Origin: Lithodes maja
Lineage: Eukaryota; Arthropoda; Malacostraca; Decapoda; Lithodidae
Length of the DNA: 64,000 nucleotides
Direction: 5' to 3'
NCBI GenBank assembly: GCA_037953745.1
Contig: JBAKBP010003149.1
Coordinates: forward strand, 62,001 to 126,000
The translations under genes and the position numbers were made by a program. The notes beneath the pieces were generated by a model that was not told where the DNA came from, did not search any database, and worked only from the letters and a program-made list of their open reading frames with translations. Of this stretch, positions 1 to 10,619 are shown piece by piece (positions within the stretch are counted from its first letter, which is position 1; the number at the start of each line of letters is the position of its first letter).

Positions 1-26
1 TGTGGCTCATCAAATTGACACTGGAT

Positions 27-84
27 TTGGCAGACTGATCACCAATAGCACCAATTTGGCAGACTGATCACCAATAGCACCAAT
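27..84. repeat. 29-bp direct duplication
   Basis: The segment TTGGCAGACTGATCACC and its continuation (ATAGCACCAAT) occurs twice in tandem with a 29-bp period. It is a simple local duplication in what is probably intron or downstream sequence of the beta-mannosidase gene. No function is implied. Confidence 0.75.
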
Positions 85-149
85 TAGCATGTCTTGGGAG
101 GTCCAAGACTGCTCAAGCTCCAGCTTGGATGACAAAAACACAGCTCCAG

Positions 150-308
150 GTTAGATTAAAATGTATAACTTGCAAAACAAACAAACCAAAAACAGGAACT
201 GCACAATATAAAGACAAAATAACTTATCAAAATCACTATGTGGAAATAACGATTTAGCAAAATACACTTTTGAAATAAAAGAACACAAAACCACCACATA
301 GAATGTAC
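150..308 (+). repeat. R145 dispersed repeat, copy 1
   Basis: First of six copies of a ~145-bp repeat. It begins near AATGTATAACTTGCAAAAC, has CTATGTGG in its middle and ends with CCACCACATAG, so a short inverted repeat (CTATGTGG/CCACATAG) brackets its second half. This copy was split by a 158-bp MITE, and its downstream sequence (TGTACATCACTA) resumes after 466. Other copies start near 1207, 1610, 2370, 12185 and 12287, all in the same orientation. Its class (SINE tail or MITE) is unknown. Confidence 0.7.
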
Positions 309-466
309 GATCGACCAAAAAACCATCTTTACACTAGTGAGCTGTAAATAATCTAGTGTGAACGGAATGAATCGGGTGAAACATAAGTCTGTGAGGTATT
401 ATCATAAGATTTCGACCCACTTCCAGAATGTTTTGAGCGTTAGTGTAAAGATTGTTTTTGGTCGAG
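309..466. mobile_element. 158-bp MITE with ~25-bp TIRs
   Basis: The ends are near-perfect inverted repeats: TCGACCAAAAAACCATCTTT on the left and, read on the minus strand, TCGACCAAAAACAATCTTTA on the right. TGTAC lies on both sides (304-308 and 467-471) and is the likely 5-bp target duplication. Other R145 copies read straight through this point as GGGTGTACATCACT, which serves as an empty site. No coding capacity. The transposase family is not assigned. Confidence 0.75.
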
Positions 467-611
467 TGTACATCACTATATGAGTAAGTGAATTTGGGTC
501 CCAATCAAATTAATCACGCATATATTAACGTACTCTCATCATACTCAAGGAGTTAGTCAATTTGGGAAGTTCAGGACGTTCTGGTAAATTCTGTACAAAT
601 GTTTAACTGAC

Positions 612-759
612 CAATAGATGCCCATGATGCTCCTTGCCATATATCGTTGAGTTGCCAGTATAGCGCTCCCATGGTGTACCCTTCACCCTCGTCCGTCACT
701 GAACTCCTCCAGCGCCGGTAGAACTCTGTCTCCGCCTTTACTGCCATGGCTTGGTGAAC
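612..759 (-). CDS. MANBA: Beta-mannosidase, C-terminal-side exon
   Basis: A 148-bp exon read on the minus strand encodes about 49 residues beginning VHQAMAVKAETEFYRRWRSS and containing YTMGALYWQLNDIWQGASW, a hallmark of animal lysosomal beta-mannosidases (glycoside hydrolase family 2). The enzyme removes the terminal beta-mannose of Man-beta1,4-GlcNAc during N-glycan breakdown in lysosomes. The acceptor is TTTAG at 764-760 and the donor GTCAGT begins at 611. It joins in phase 0 to the exon at 2175-2352, and the protein would continue beyond the left edge of the window. Family identity rests on remembered conservation. Confidence in exon identity is high, in gene function low. Confidence 0.93.
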
Positions 760-924
760 CTAAACAATACACAAGTACACAGTCACTCAGAAAAGTTTGT
801 AAACCTCCCTTGTTTTTAATTGTACAAGTATCAGTATACAGTACCTTTAGGACATACTGTATGTATCTACATATAAGTTTAAAGACCGCTCCATCCACAG
901 AATGCGTGGTCTCAGTTCTTTTAC

Positions 925-1000
925 TGTCTTCGTAGCTAATGGATAAATGCACTGAATTTTGGTGTGAGCATCCTAGGTTCGAATCCCTGGACTGCCACAT
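925..1000 (+). repeat. Degenerate tRNA-like segment (SINE head?)
   Basis: A box-A-like TAGCTAATGG (near 933) and a perfect box B, GGTTCGAATCC (near 973), are spaced as in a tRNA gene or tRNA-derived SINE. A five-pair anticodon-type stem can be drawn, but the T stem is mismatched and no conventional anticodon loop is present, so a working tRNA is unlikely. No clear SINE body or TSD was found. Confidence 0.4.
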
Positions 1001-1206
1001 GTATTTGTTGATTTCATTAATTGAGCTTAGGAGTAAAGTCAGTTGGTGGAGGGAACATAATAACTATAGTACAGTACAATAAAGTCTTGCTACAACACAG
1101 CCCCATCATGTCATTACAGTGGCCGATGTTGGTATAGTGCTAACAGTGTCTCAGCAAGACTCAACAAAGTCCCCCAGAAGCACTTACACCTGGCGAACTT
1201 TTTTTA

Positions 1207-1352
1207 TTATAATGTAAAACTTGCAAAATAAACAAACCAAAACGTATACGAACACAGTAAAATGACAACAAAAATAATCAAAATCGCTATGTGGAAACAA
1301 CGCTTAAGTAAAACAATGATTTATAAATAAAAGAACACAATCCACCACATAG
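1207..1352 (+). repeat. R145 dispersed repeat, copy 2
   Basis: An uninterrupted copy running from ATAATGTAAAACTTGCAAAA through CGCTATGTGGAAACAACGC to CCACCACATAGGGTGTA. With copies 3 and 6 it defines the full repeat. Same orientation as the other five. Confidence 0.75.
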
Positions 1353-1609
1353 GGTGTATTTGTATTATGTGATAGTTTAACCAGACCACTGAGTTTCAGA
1401 ACAAAACTCTCATAGCGCTGGACCGAAGGATTAGGGCAAGATGAGACTAGAGACTGTTAGGGATGAGAATGCAAGAACTGAGAGAGACTAAATCAGGCTA
1501 AGATGGCGATGCAAACTAATGCCAATGGTTTAACAATGCATGAGTGAAAGACTTAGTGGTGGAAGACTATATGAGTGAGCAAAAATAAATACTGGCCATC
1601 CTTAGTAAT

Positions 1610-1762
1610 TATAATGTAAAACTTGCAAAATAAACAAACCAAAACTTATACGAACTCAGTAAAAAGACAAAACAACTAATCAAAATTGCTATGTGGAAAC
1701 AACGCTTAAGTAAAATAATAATTTATAAATTAAAGAACACAATCCACCACATAGGGTGTACA
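1610..1762 (+). repeat. R145 dispersed repeat, copy 3
   Basis: A second uninterrupted copy, very similar to copy 2, ending CCACCACATAGGGTGTACATC. It serves as the empty-site reference for the MITE insertion in copy 1. Confidence 0.75.
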
Positions 1763-1805
1763 TCACTACATGAGCAAGTTAATCTGGTAAAACATTTCTA
1801 GGAGG

Positions 1806-2031
1806 TATAGGTAGAGCCAACGAACTTGACAATAATCTTGACCCTGACCTCTCTGTAACTGAAAAGGACCTACAGTAGAGTAAACTGGCTGTAGCCTAAA
1901 TATCCACACCTATTTCCTGGTAGACTCTTCCCAAGTGATAGAAACGTCAGCCCGATTACTTTCATTCACTTTAAGTTATAAGAAGTTAAGGGGTCAAGAT
2001 TATTGTCAAGTTCGCTGGCGCTACCTATAGG
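1806..2031. mobile_element. ~226-bp MITE with ~35-bp TIRs
   Basis: Left end TATAGGTAGAGCCAACGAAC followed by TTGACAATAATCTTGACCC. The right end, on the minus strand, reads TATAGGTAGCGCCAGCGAAC with the same continuation. The long imperfect inverted repeat encloses ~150 bp of non-coding DNA. Flanking TATA/TA could be the target duplication, but the palindromic ends make the exact boundary uncertain. Confidence 0.7.
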
Positions 2032-2174
2032 ATGACATCAAAATTGTGGAGTGTTACAAATTCTGTTCAGAAAGTGAGAGAAAAAAAAGAGAAAGAAATA
2101 TAAAATATAGAACTACAAAGAGGGAAAAGAGAGAGAGAGAAAAGAAAAAAAGGCCAACAAACTATTATCGGTAC

Positions 2175-2352
2175 CTGTGAAAGATAGAGGTAGTATTGGT
2201 AAGTGATTGTCTGTCCGTCGTCCGGTGGCATGACCATATGTAGCCCTATCTGTAGCTCCAGTTCCTGTTGGCCGAGGGGATGGTGTTGGCGGTGGTAAGA
2301 CATGGCCGAACTCCTGCCCCAATCCAGCTCAATAGTCGCCTCACTCATGGAT
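2175..2352 (-). CDS. MANBA: Beta-mannosidase, internal exon
   Basis: A 178-bp exon encodes SMSEATIELDWG, then YHRQHHPLGQQELELQIGLH and a TYQYYLYLSQ end. The HRQHH...G...QAGLH-like pattern matches the segment of animal beta-mannosidases just after the catalytic nucleophile region. Acceptor TGCAG precedes 2352 and donor GTACCG follows 2175. It starts with the last base of a split codon and ends in phase 0, joining cleanly to the 612-759 exon. An R145 repeat lies directly upstream (2370-2480). Confidence 0.9.
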
Positions 2353-2369
2353 CTGCACACATACACAAC

Positions 2370-2480
2370 AATTATAATGTAAAACTTGCAAAATAAACAA
2401 ACCAAAACTGGGACGACATAAGATAAACGCAAAGGAACTAATCAAAATCGCTATGTGGAAATAACACTTAATAAAATAAA
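2370..2480 (+). repeat. R145 dispersed repeat, copy 4 (partial)
   Basis: Starts ATTATAATGTAAAACTTGC, runs through CGCTATGTGGAAATAAC, then dissolves into AT-rich sequence without the CCACCACATAG end. It lies less than 20 bp from a splice acceptor. Confidence 0.7.
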
Positions 2481-3566
2481 ATGTATATTATATTATATTA
2501 TATTTATTACTTTATATTTTTAACATCGTTCTTAACACCAGTAACCCCCAAATGAAATTAATGAAAGCATGTGATTCTCCCAGGATTCAAAATTACGATA
2601 CCACATACAGAACTTACACGCTCTAGTTTTCTCAATCTCATAATTACCTCTCCAAATTAGTTTTCTGCCCACAGCTCACTCAAAGAAAACTGCAGAGGTT
2701 GAAGTAACTAAACCTAAAGATTTCTAAACACCCCTGATGGTCACAAAGGTTTTTAAGTATCCCAGAAAAGGCGCAAATCGCGTTCTGTGCGTGAAAGGGT
2801 TAAGTGAGTAGAGCTTATTTTATTATTTATCTATTTATTTATCATGATTCTAGTTTCCTCCATAGACCACCATTGAGCTTAATAAATTATCAAGATCCCC
2901 ATTCAAGATACTGTATATACTGTATGTAGATTTTACGATAGAATTAATTTAAGTGGACCTATATTATTCCTATACAGTACAACTAAAGAAACACAATCAA
3001 TCTATTTATTGCCAGACACCTTAATCCCCAAGGTGGCCACCCCGACCACGAATGAACCGCCTTCATATGCTTCCATATGCCGAGGCAATTACTGGTAATT
3101 CGATCTTCTAGCCTGTTCCATTCCATTGGGGGAGTCGCTCGAGCCCAACCGCCCATTAAGAAACTTCAAGACAAAAAATGCAGGAAAATGGGCTTATGTA
3201 ATACCAGCCAAAATCTGCCCTGACCAGTTGTATGACTTTTTAATTTTTATTTTGTTTTTCTGTTCGGGCTCTGTCTTGAGTCGGCTATCCCCAGCTATGG
3301 AGTATGTGCCTGAGTATATACATACGTACATACAGGGTGTCAAACCGGAGCTATTTTGTTTGAAGACTTAAAAGCATATCACAACGAACACATGAAAATT
3401 AACGTGAAATAAGCATTGTTTTGGCCATTTCATCATCTACAAAATTATAATTTGAACTATAAACCCTAATTGTATCCTTACATATAAAATAATAGGCTAA
3501 AATTAACGGACTCTGCTTTCGTTTGATACCCTGTACACATAAATAATGTACTGTACATACTACATT
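2481..3566. other. AT-rich intron sequence
   Basis: No gene was recognised. A segment around 2640-2700 (TAATTACCTCTCCAAATTAG with a CCCACAGCT continuation) recurs near 48041-48100, so it belongs to another dispersed repeat. I looked on the minus strand for the beta-mannosidase exon expected here, with its SEYG nucleophile motif, and did not see it. Confidence 0.6.
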
Positions 3567-3915
3567 GGGAGGTTTGACGTACCTCCCAACCTACCAAATA
3601 GGAAAACCTACTATTTGGTAGTAGTCTTGGAAAATCCAACGTCAAGGCTATTAACCTAATTGCAATGACGACTTGTCTATTTTGACTGCTATGTCGTCAT
3701 TCCAACCGCGGTTAAAAAGAAAACGTCTAGAGTCTACTCCTTATCTTGCTCTAGGAGACGTTGTACATTAACCAAAACTACCACCGAAGGTGAAAAAAGC
3801 ATAGAAGAGAAGAAAAAGGGGTTTACCTTAGTTACCGCTTAAGGCCCATCCCGTGTTCCGTCATGTGCAGATCCCTGTCGAACGTGCGCATGAGCGACCC
3901 TCTCTTGTCATCACA
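3567..3915. repeat. DIRS left inverted terminal repeat with terminal extension
   Basis: Positions 3622-3915 are the reverse complement of 11575-11878, with few mismatches. The outer 3567-3622 is a left-only extension made of nested hairpins: GGGAGG...CCTCCC and CTACCAAATAGG...CTATTTGGTAG. That extension is repeated in inverse orientation in the internal complementary region. Confidence 0.9.
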
Positions 3916-3968
3916 TCTCACGTCAGCAGAAGAACGCGGATGGGCAGGGGTCCGGCGCGAGGGAGGGT

Positions 3969-4091
3969 ATTATGTACGTTGGATTTTCCAAGACTACTAC
4001 CAAATAGTAGGTTTTCCTATTTGGTAGGTTGGGAGGTACGTCAAACCTCCCAATTTGTTAGTAGTCTTGGCAAATCCAACGTCAAGGCTGC
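3969..4091. repeat. DIRS internal complementary region
   Basis: The first part (3969-~4052) is the reverse complement of the outermost left end (3567-3643). The second part (~4053-4091, TTTGTTAGTAGTCTTGGCAA onward) is the reverse complement of the outermost right end (~11842-11878). A region complementary to the joined termini is what the DIRS model requires for circularisation of the cDNA. Confidence 0.9.
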
Positions 4092-4253
4092 ATAACAAAT
4101 AGGAGGAGGACATCCAAGCCCAACCTACCAAAAAAACCAATGCATAAAACAAAATTATGAATGACAAAGACACAATTTAAACAAGAGAGTCTAAGAAAAG
4201 AGTGAAAAACTGAGGAGTAGCTAAAAAGAACAGTTTTAACACATGCCCGTCAT

Positions 4254-5838
4254 TCATAGTAATGCAAAAACATAGACTTGTCTGAAACCAAAAAGGTACT
4301 GTACCCAAAATCCCTTTTCTTCAAAAACCAACAAAAACACTGAACACAAGAACAAAACACAATTTTCAATGTGGCAAAAACACTTATGTACTGGAACAAT
4401 ACATAATCCCAAACTTGCAATCCAGTGTTGCAAACCCGTACACCCCCCCCTCCTTTTGTCATATAAAACAAAGGAAAAGAACGAGGGACAAGGGGGGGAA
4501 GACCAGGGATCTTCGCCAGAGCACCAGGAAACACGACCCCCGAGAGCAATCACCGGCCGAGGGGGTCGAACACTGGACACGGAGAGGTAGGAGGAGATGA
4601 AGGAATTGATAGAAGACCCACAAAACCGCCGAGGCGATGGCAGGTAAGGATCGACGTGGCAGGAACCGGAAGGAGGCAGCAAAGGATCTGACATCGTGCG
4701 CAGAACCCCTACAAACAGGGTGACGGGCACGAACGGTCCGACAAACGCGGCGGCCCATCTGCACCTGCGAGAGCCTCCCACCTGTCCGAGGAGACACCCA
4801 CACAGCAGTACCCGAAGGCGGCGCCACAGACGCAACAGAGGAGTGCAAGGCTGACACCGGGCACAACACATGGTGAGGATGCCCACGCCAGAAAGCCTGG
4901 ACGGCGAAAGGCTGGAAAGCGGGGGCCGCCCTCCCAAGCGTGGTAACAAAAGGAGGGGAGGAGGCGAACGAGACGCCATGCAAGGACGGGGAGAATCGCA
5001 CGCAGTCCCGGGGCCGTGACAATGCCGCTAGTGCAGACACCCGAACCCCAGTGGCCAGAGCGACAAGGAAGAGCGGACGCCCGAGCAACGGAACCGGCGT
5101 AGCGGCCCTTGTATACGTGGGTGAAGCCAGAAGGACCAGAGCCCGCCCCAGATCCCACTGCGGAGGGACCTGGCGCGGAGGAGGTCGATCCCGGAAGGCA
5201 GCCGTCAGGAAGGAATCCAGCTCCTGTGGCGGAACGACCAGCCCAGCGACGGACCCAAAGATCCCCCGGACGGCAGACAAGTGGGTACGTATAGCGTCGA
5301 CTTGAAAGTGACGTGTACGGAAGAGGTGAAACAAGGAGCGTAGGACGAGGGAAGGAGAGCCAACTGGCAGGCGAGTGGCCCGTAGCCACCTAGGAAAAGA
5401 CCTCCAGCGGGACCCGTAAGTCCCCCAAGGAGAAGACGGCCAGGAACGCTGCAGGAAGTCAGTCAGGGCCCGGCCGGGGACCGGGAGCCACCGTGCCTCA
5501 TGAACAAGCACGATGCGAAGGCCAACGAGGTCCGCAGGTCCCCAACCTAGCCCAAGTGGAAGCCGGAGACAGGTAGAGGGACCGGACTCGGGCACCACCG
5601 CGGCAACCGGGCGGACCAAGCCCGTGCCGGCCACAGAGGCGCGAGGAGCCAGACGCAGCCTCGCGAGGACTGGGCACATCAACAGCGCGTCTGGTGGCGG
5701 AAAGATGTATATCGACCGCCACCTGTACCAGGCTACCATGAAAGCGTCCGGACCCCCCCGGAGCGCGAGGCCGGAGGGAGAGGTCCAAAGGCAACTGGCG
5801 CGGCACCCCCGATGCGAACAAGGCGACCTCCGGAACAC
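4254..5838 (-). pseudogene. DIRS tyrosine recombinase (and RNase H end), frameshifted
   Basis: The longest frame (5838-4459) begins in the tail of the RNase H region (residues ~30-60), then enters a phage-integrase-like fold. LFLVALATGVRVSALAALSR supplies the box I arginine (about residue 266), and HDVRSFAASF supplies the H-x-x-R box (about 381-384). Just after this the reading continues in a second frame (4979-4254) with a SSYLSVSS-like end near the expected nucleophilic tyrosine. The protein would recombine the circular cDNA into the genome. Frameshifts make this a pseudogene. Confidence 0.82.
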
Positions 5839-7353
5839 CTCAGGAAGCCGCGAGGTCGGCGAACACAGTCCGTTTCATCGCCCATTCTACAAGAACGCCC
5901 TGCCCTCTCGACAGGGCGGCAGGCCCGGGCAGGGAGGAGGCATGCAAGGAGAAGGGGTGTCGGTCCGCGAGGAAGAACAACTCCACCGAGACCCCCAATA
6001 GAGTCAACGACCTGGAGGACCCCCGCATAAGGAAACAGGGGACAGCTTGTCTGAGTGTCTAACCCGAAGGCCACCGACTTACCCCGAAGGGCCAGCGCGT
6101 GGTCCCGCAGGAAGAACAGAGGAACCAACAGTCCGAGGGCATAGACGGGTAAGTGGAGGGAGACCCACCCATCTGCCGGGAAGTGGACGTCCCAGGTTCG
6201 ATCGGGAACCTCACCCAACCTCGCTCGACGTATCTGTGGCTACCCAGACCGTTGGCGGGGGGGGCGGACCAGGGCACAGCCGCAGAGAGCGAGCCCTGAG
6301 CAACCCAGCGACCGAAGCGTCTGCGAACGGTACGCAGGAGCGGCAGGAGCCGATCCATAGGAGCAACGGAAACACCGCGGGGCCCATGAGGAGGAGGCGG
6401 AGTAGCCAGAGGCACCCTAAGGGAAGGGGCAGAGCGGCCCAAAGCAGCGAACCCACGAACGAGTCCCAGAGCCACCCCGGGAGGGAGACCGAGTGCAACA
6501 CGGCGAAGACCTTCCACCGAAGGTGCACCGAGGCCGGCAGACCCCGGGTCACCGTAGCGCCGGACAAAACCCATGCGAGACCGACCCATGGCACGACACG
6601 CGACGGGGTCAAGCGTGACTCGGGAACATCAAAGGGGAACCCGAACCGTGCGACGTGGCGAACGACTGTGAGGGCGTCGCCAATGCACAGTCCGAGGGCT
6701 TCGGAAACGACCAACCAATCGGCCAAGGAAAACAGGATCTGGAGCCCGCTCCTGAGGAGAGGACCCAGAGCCTGCCCCACATGTGCGGAGAAGATCCGCG
6801 GCGCGATGTGGAGACCGAAGGGAAGGCCGGCGAACAGGAACACACGATCGGAAGGCCGAACGGCCAAGAATCGCTGGAAGCGAGGATGGAGAGGAACGAG
6901 CCAAGACGCATCCTGGAGGGCCAGCGACACTACCCACGACAGAGGGCACAGGGCCAGGCGTACCAGGGGTACCGGCAGCATCCGAAACCGTGTGCGCACG
7001 ACGCGCCCGTTGAGGGCCGACAGAACCACCACCGGTCGCATCGCGTCGCAGTTCGTCGACGGGACCAGAAAGACACGGGAGAGGAAAACCGGGCGACCGG
7101 CGGTCAACTCCCTCGACGCTACCCAGCTCAGGCATGGAAGTGAGCACGTGGGCCACCTCTGAAGAGATGGGCCGGCGTCGGGGACAAGAGCGGAAAGGGG
7201 GTCGAGACGGCCACCTCCAGGTGAGACCCCTCCGCGCAACCCGCCGCCCCCAACGTCCCTCGCGGCAACCGAGGGGCGCAAGGGCGAAAACAACCCGAGG
7301 GAGCACTCGAGAGGAGGGCAGCGACCCGGTCGGCCAGGCGAGAAGGAGAACAA
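5733..7353 (-). pseudogene. DIRS reverse transcriptase/RNase H, degenerate
   Basis: A 380-residue minus-strand frame (7353-6211) carries DIRS-type RT blocks in order: RPVVVLSALN, then SLALQDASWLVPLHPRFQR, then FLFAGLPFGLHIAPRIFS. The catalytic box reads SLADWLVV (near 6735). DIRS/Ty3-type RTs need two adjacent aspartates there, so one appears replaced by alanine. The RNase H start WVATDTSSE ends this frame and continues out of frame towards 5733. Several frame changes occur. Confidence 0.82.
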
Positions 7354-7403
7354 GGAGGCCGACCCAGAGAACTACACATTGTGTTGACGTGGAGGTACCC
7401 CCG

Positions 7404-9995
7404 TTACGGGCCACGTTGACCTCTACGCCCCCCCCCCCCCCAACCTCGTCGAAAAGGGCGGGCCACCCCAACCCCAGGCCGGCGCGGGGCTGACCCCGTC
7501 GAAGGCCGGCCGGAAGTGGAAGGCCGGCCAGCCCCGACACGGCGGGGATGAAAGGGGCAAGAACAGAAGGGCGAGGCGGAACCGACGCACTGGCCTGCAA
7601 CGTCCCAGTCCTGCGCCCGTGCAAGGCTGCAGCACTTGCAGCAGCACCCCGAAGAGGACTGGCAGAAGGACGGGACTGAGAAGACCCCGCGTGCGACACA
7701 GCGCGTCGGGGCGTGACGTAAGCAAGGTCCGCAATGACACAGCACGTCGTCGCGTGTCGGAAGCAGGGGCCGCCGACAGAGAAGCGAGCATACCCAAGCA
7801 ACCAGCTTAAAAAAAAAACGACGTATATAGCGCAGAGTACAACAAACCCTGACGAATATCCAAGGGGGCCGGCCGGCAGAACGATGACCGCTCCGTCGGG
7901 CGTCGCCGAGCACAAAACCGCCTTCAGCTCGGGAACCAAAGACACCGCGAGCCGAAGGTGGACCCGCAGAACGCGGTCCAAACCCTCGCGAAGAGCGCCT
8001 GGCGCAGACGCCTCGAAAAGCCGCAGGTGGGGAACAGACGTCTGGAGGGAACCTAAAGACAAGACAATAAGTCCGTCACCCTCTGTCGCAAGGGAAAAAC
8101 CGTGGCGACAGAGGGCAGATCCGGGTGAGAGAAGAACGGGGTAGCAATAGAACAAAGTTCAAGAACGGGCGCGCTCATCCAGGACCAGAACGCGCCGGCC
8201 AACCCGCCGACAGACACAAGAGGAGGCAAAAGCAGTGACGACTCCGGGGGAGGGACTGAAGGAGAGCCGTCGACGGAACGGTGTGAAGTCGAAGGCCTCA
8301 GCAAACCAGGCCACCAACGGGAGAGGGTGACCGAGCAAGACGGCGAAGCCAGGCGTACCGGCGTCGCACAAACTTGTCCCATAGGAGGACAGACCCGTCA
8401 ACACAGCCAGGGACTGAACAGCCGGAAGGATGTCAGGGCGGCTGAAGTCTGACCAGAGCGTAGGCCTGCAGAAGGGAGGGGGACCGTAGCAGGGGTAGGG
8501 AGGGTGAGGCGCTGAGGGTGAGTCACCGCCAAGAAGCGCGAGAAGAGGGAGTCTTCCATCGACTCCAAGCACCCGTCGAAGCGTGACACAACCCAGCCCT
8601 GCATAGCCGACAATCGATCCGAGAGAGGCGACCCCCTCCCCCCCCCCAGAATGGTCGGCCCGCAGGGGCAAGCGTGAGCGGGAGCGAGACCCACGACACG
8701 AACCAGCAGCGTCGCGGCCCAAGGAAGGCGAGCGACGACGGTTGTGTCGCCGTAGAGGGACTCGTCCCCGATCACGAACGGCCGAGGGGGAAACAGCACC
8801 ATCCCCCTCTTCCAGCGACACGTCAGCTCCCGAGAAAGGGGGACCCCGAAACCTCGCGAAACCCCACCGAGGCAAGAGGAGGGGTACCCCCCTGGCGAGA
8901 CGGTAAGTGAAGGTCAGGAAGAGAAGAATGAGGAGGAGCAGGACGACGGGAGTGGGAAGGCTGGCCGGGTGAAAGGAGGCCAGAAGGAGCCACGGGGGGA
9001 AACAGAGCAAGGATCCCCGGGGCTGAGAGAACAGGGCGGCCCGACACCGAGGCGGAGGAGGGAGGGACCTCCACCGTGGGACGAGACCGTGAAGGAAGAA
9101 GAGGCACTGAAGCAGGTGAAGTAGGAGAAGCAACGACATCCAGGCGGACCCTCCTGGACAGTGTAGGAGGGAGCAGAGGGCCAGCGACAGCACGAACAAC
9201 AGCGCGCGGAGAGGACAACGGAAGAGGAAGTCGTCTGGGCTGGGAAAGCGGGCGGAAGGGAGTAGAGCCCCCATCCGTAGAGGCCAGGGGAGGGCGCACA
9301 GGGGCAGAGCCGCTAACCCCGGCCTCAGGGCGAGAACCAAGACGAGGGCGATGGGCGTAGTCAAGGCGATCAGGAGGACGACGAGGGGCAGTAGAGGACG
9401 GATGACGAGGCGAGCGAGAGCGTGGACGGAGCCGGGGAACCCCCCGACGATGGGACGACCGGCAGCGGGACCCAGGGGAGAGGGCCAGGTGAACGGCCTT
9501 CAGTCGGGTCAGGGATACCCAGGGTGATGCGGATCCGGTCGGCAACAAAGGCCGGGGAACGGCGGCCCACAGTCCCAATGTGGCGGGAGACCATCGGCCA
9601 CACCGATGGAAGGGAAGCAGAGGCCACAGCCGCCGCCGAGGAACCAGGGCCATGGAGCAGCAAAACCACCAGGGCCAGACACGGGCCACACAGAGCAAGG
9701 AGGTAGGCCGTAGAGGACACAAAGAGCGAGCGGCGCAAGCAGGACTTGTGGCACACCAAGCACGGGGAGCGACAACCAAGGCGAAAGCAAAGCAGCCAAC
9801 CAGCACGAGAAGAACACACACCAGAATCAGCACGTCGAAGGAGTAAGTGGAGAGAATGTCCAAGAAGAACCAGGGAAGGAGCATGGGGAAACAGGAACAC
9901 ACATGCAAACAGGTATCCGTACTCACCCTAAACTGGGAGCACAGAGGTAGGTGAGGAGGGCGGCCGAGGCGGAAGAGCACTAGCAGAACCTGCAA
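7404..9995 (-). pseudogene. DIRS gag-like upstream region
   Basis: Two overlapping long minus-strand frames (9995-8823 and 9364-8159) and shorter ones down to 7404 lie where the first DIRS frame, a Gag-like protein, is expected. Translations are rich in Pro, Ser, Arg and Leu with no motif I can name. At this GC content long chance frames are common, so only the position supports the call. Poly-C runs occur near 7427-7441 and 8639-8647. Confidence 0.4.
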
Positions 9996-10126
9996 AGATG
10001 GAGAAAGTGTTAACCACCACTCAACATCTTACATGCAGGGCCTATAACACCAGTAAAGTGCTTACACCAATATAGTATCAGGCAACAATATGACATAAAA
10101 AAGGTCAACAGTGAAAGCCAACTATA

Positions 10127-10603
10127 ACCGCAAATTTGCGGGCCAATGGAGGTACAGTAGGGTCTCACATAAAACGAGTTTATGGTCGATAAACGAGGGC
10201 GTTTTATGCGAATTTCGTTTTATGTGAACACAGCATTTTGGTGGCGCAATATCGTCAATGTTCACTGTAAGCGAAAATTTTCGTACAAAGCGAACGATAT
10301 TTCATACAAAGCGAACGATATTTCATACAAAGCGAACGATATTTCGTACAAAGCGACGATATTTCATACAAAGCGAACTATATTTCGTACAAAGCGACGA
10401 TATTTCGTACAAAGCGATATTTTAGGTCGGTCGTTTTAATCGAGACTCGTTTTATGCGAACACGTTTTATGCGGGACCCTACTGTATAACCGTACCGACA
10501 CAACCCCCCAACATCTCCGCGGGACCCCCCAGCGATCTCCGCAAATTTGCGGGGAGCCGAAACGTCCCAGAGGACCGAATCGAGCACTCCGCAAATTTGC
10601 GGG
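10127..10603. promoter_or_regulatory. Three copies of the palindrome CCGCAAATTTGCGG
   Basis: The perfect 14-bp palindrome CCGCAAATTTGCGG occurs near 10128, 10536 and 10588, on either side of the Tigger-like MITE. It lies in the DIRS region upstream (in element orientation) of the coding region. The spacing suggests a repeated binding or structural site of the element, but no function is known to me. Confidence 0.45.
10153..10490. mobile_element. pogo/Tigger-like MITE with internal minisatellite
   Basis: Left terminus CAGTAGGGTCTCACATAAAA. The right terminus read on the minus strand is CAGTAGGGTCCCGCATAAAA. Both are flanked by TA, as expected for Tc1/mariner-pogo insertion. CAGTRGGGTC-type ends are typical of Tigger-like elements. 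The interior holds about seven copies of a ~21-bp unit (AAAGCGAACGATATTTCATA type) at 10276-10425. It is inserted within the 5' part of the DIRS element. Confidence 0.78.
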
Positions 10604-10619
10604 ACCGGCCGAGATGGTC

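Noticed and set aside
925..1000. Functional tRNA gene
   Set aside because: Box A and box B are present, but the T stem is mismatched and the anticodon loop is abnormal. Kept only as a tRNA-like segment.
4940..9930. Long plus-strand frames across the DIRS element
   Set aside because: They are antisense to the RT and recombinase frames, lack recognisable domains and are expected at this GC content.
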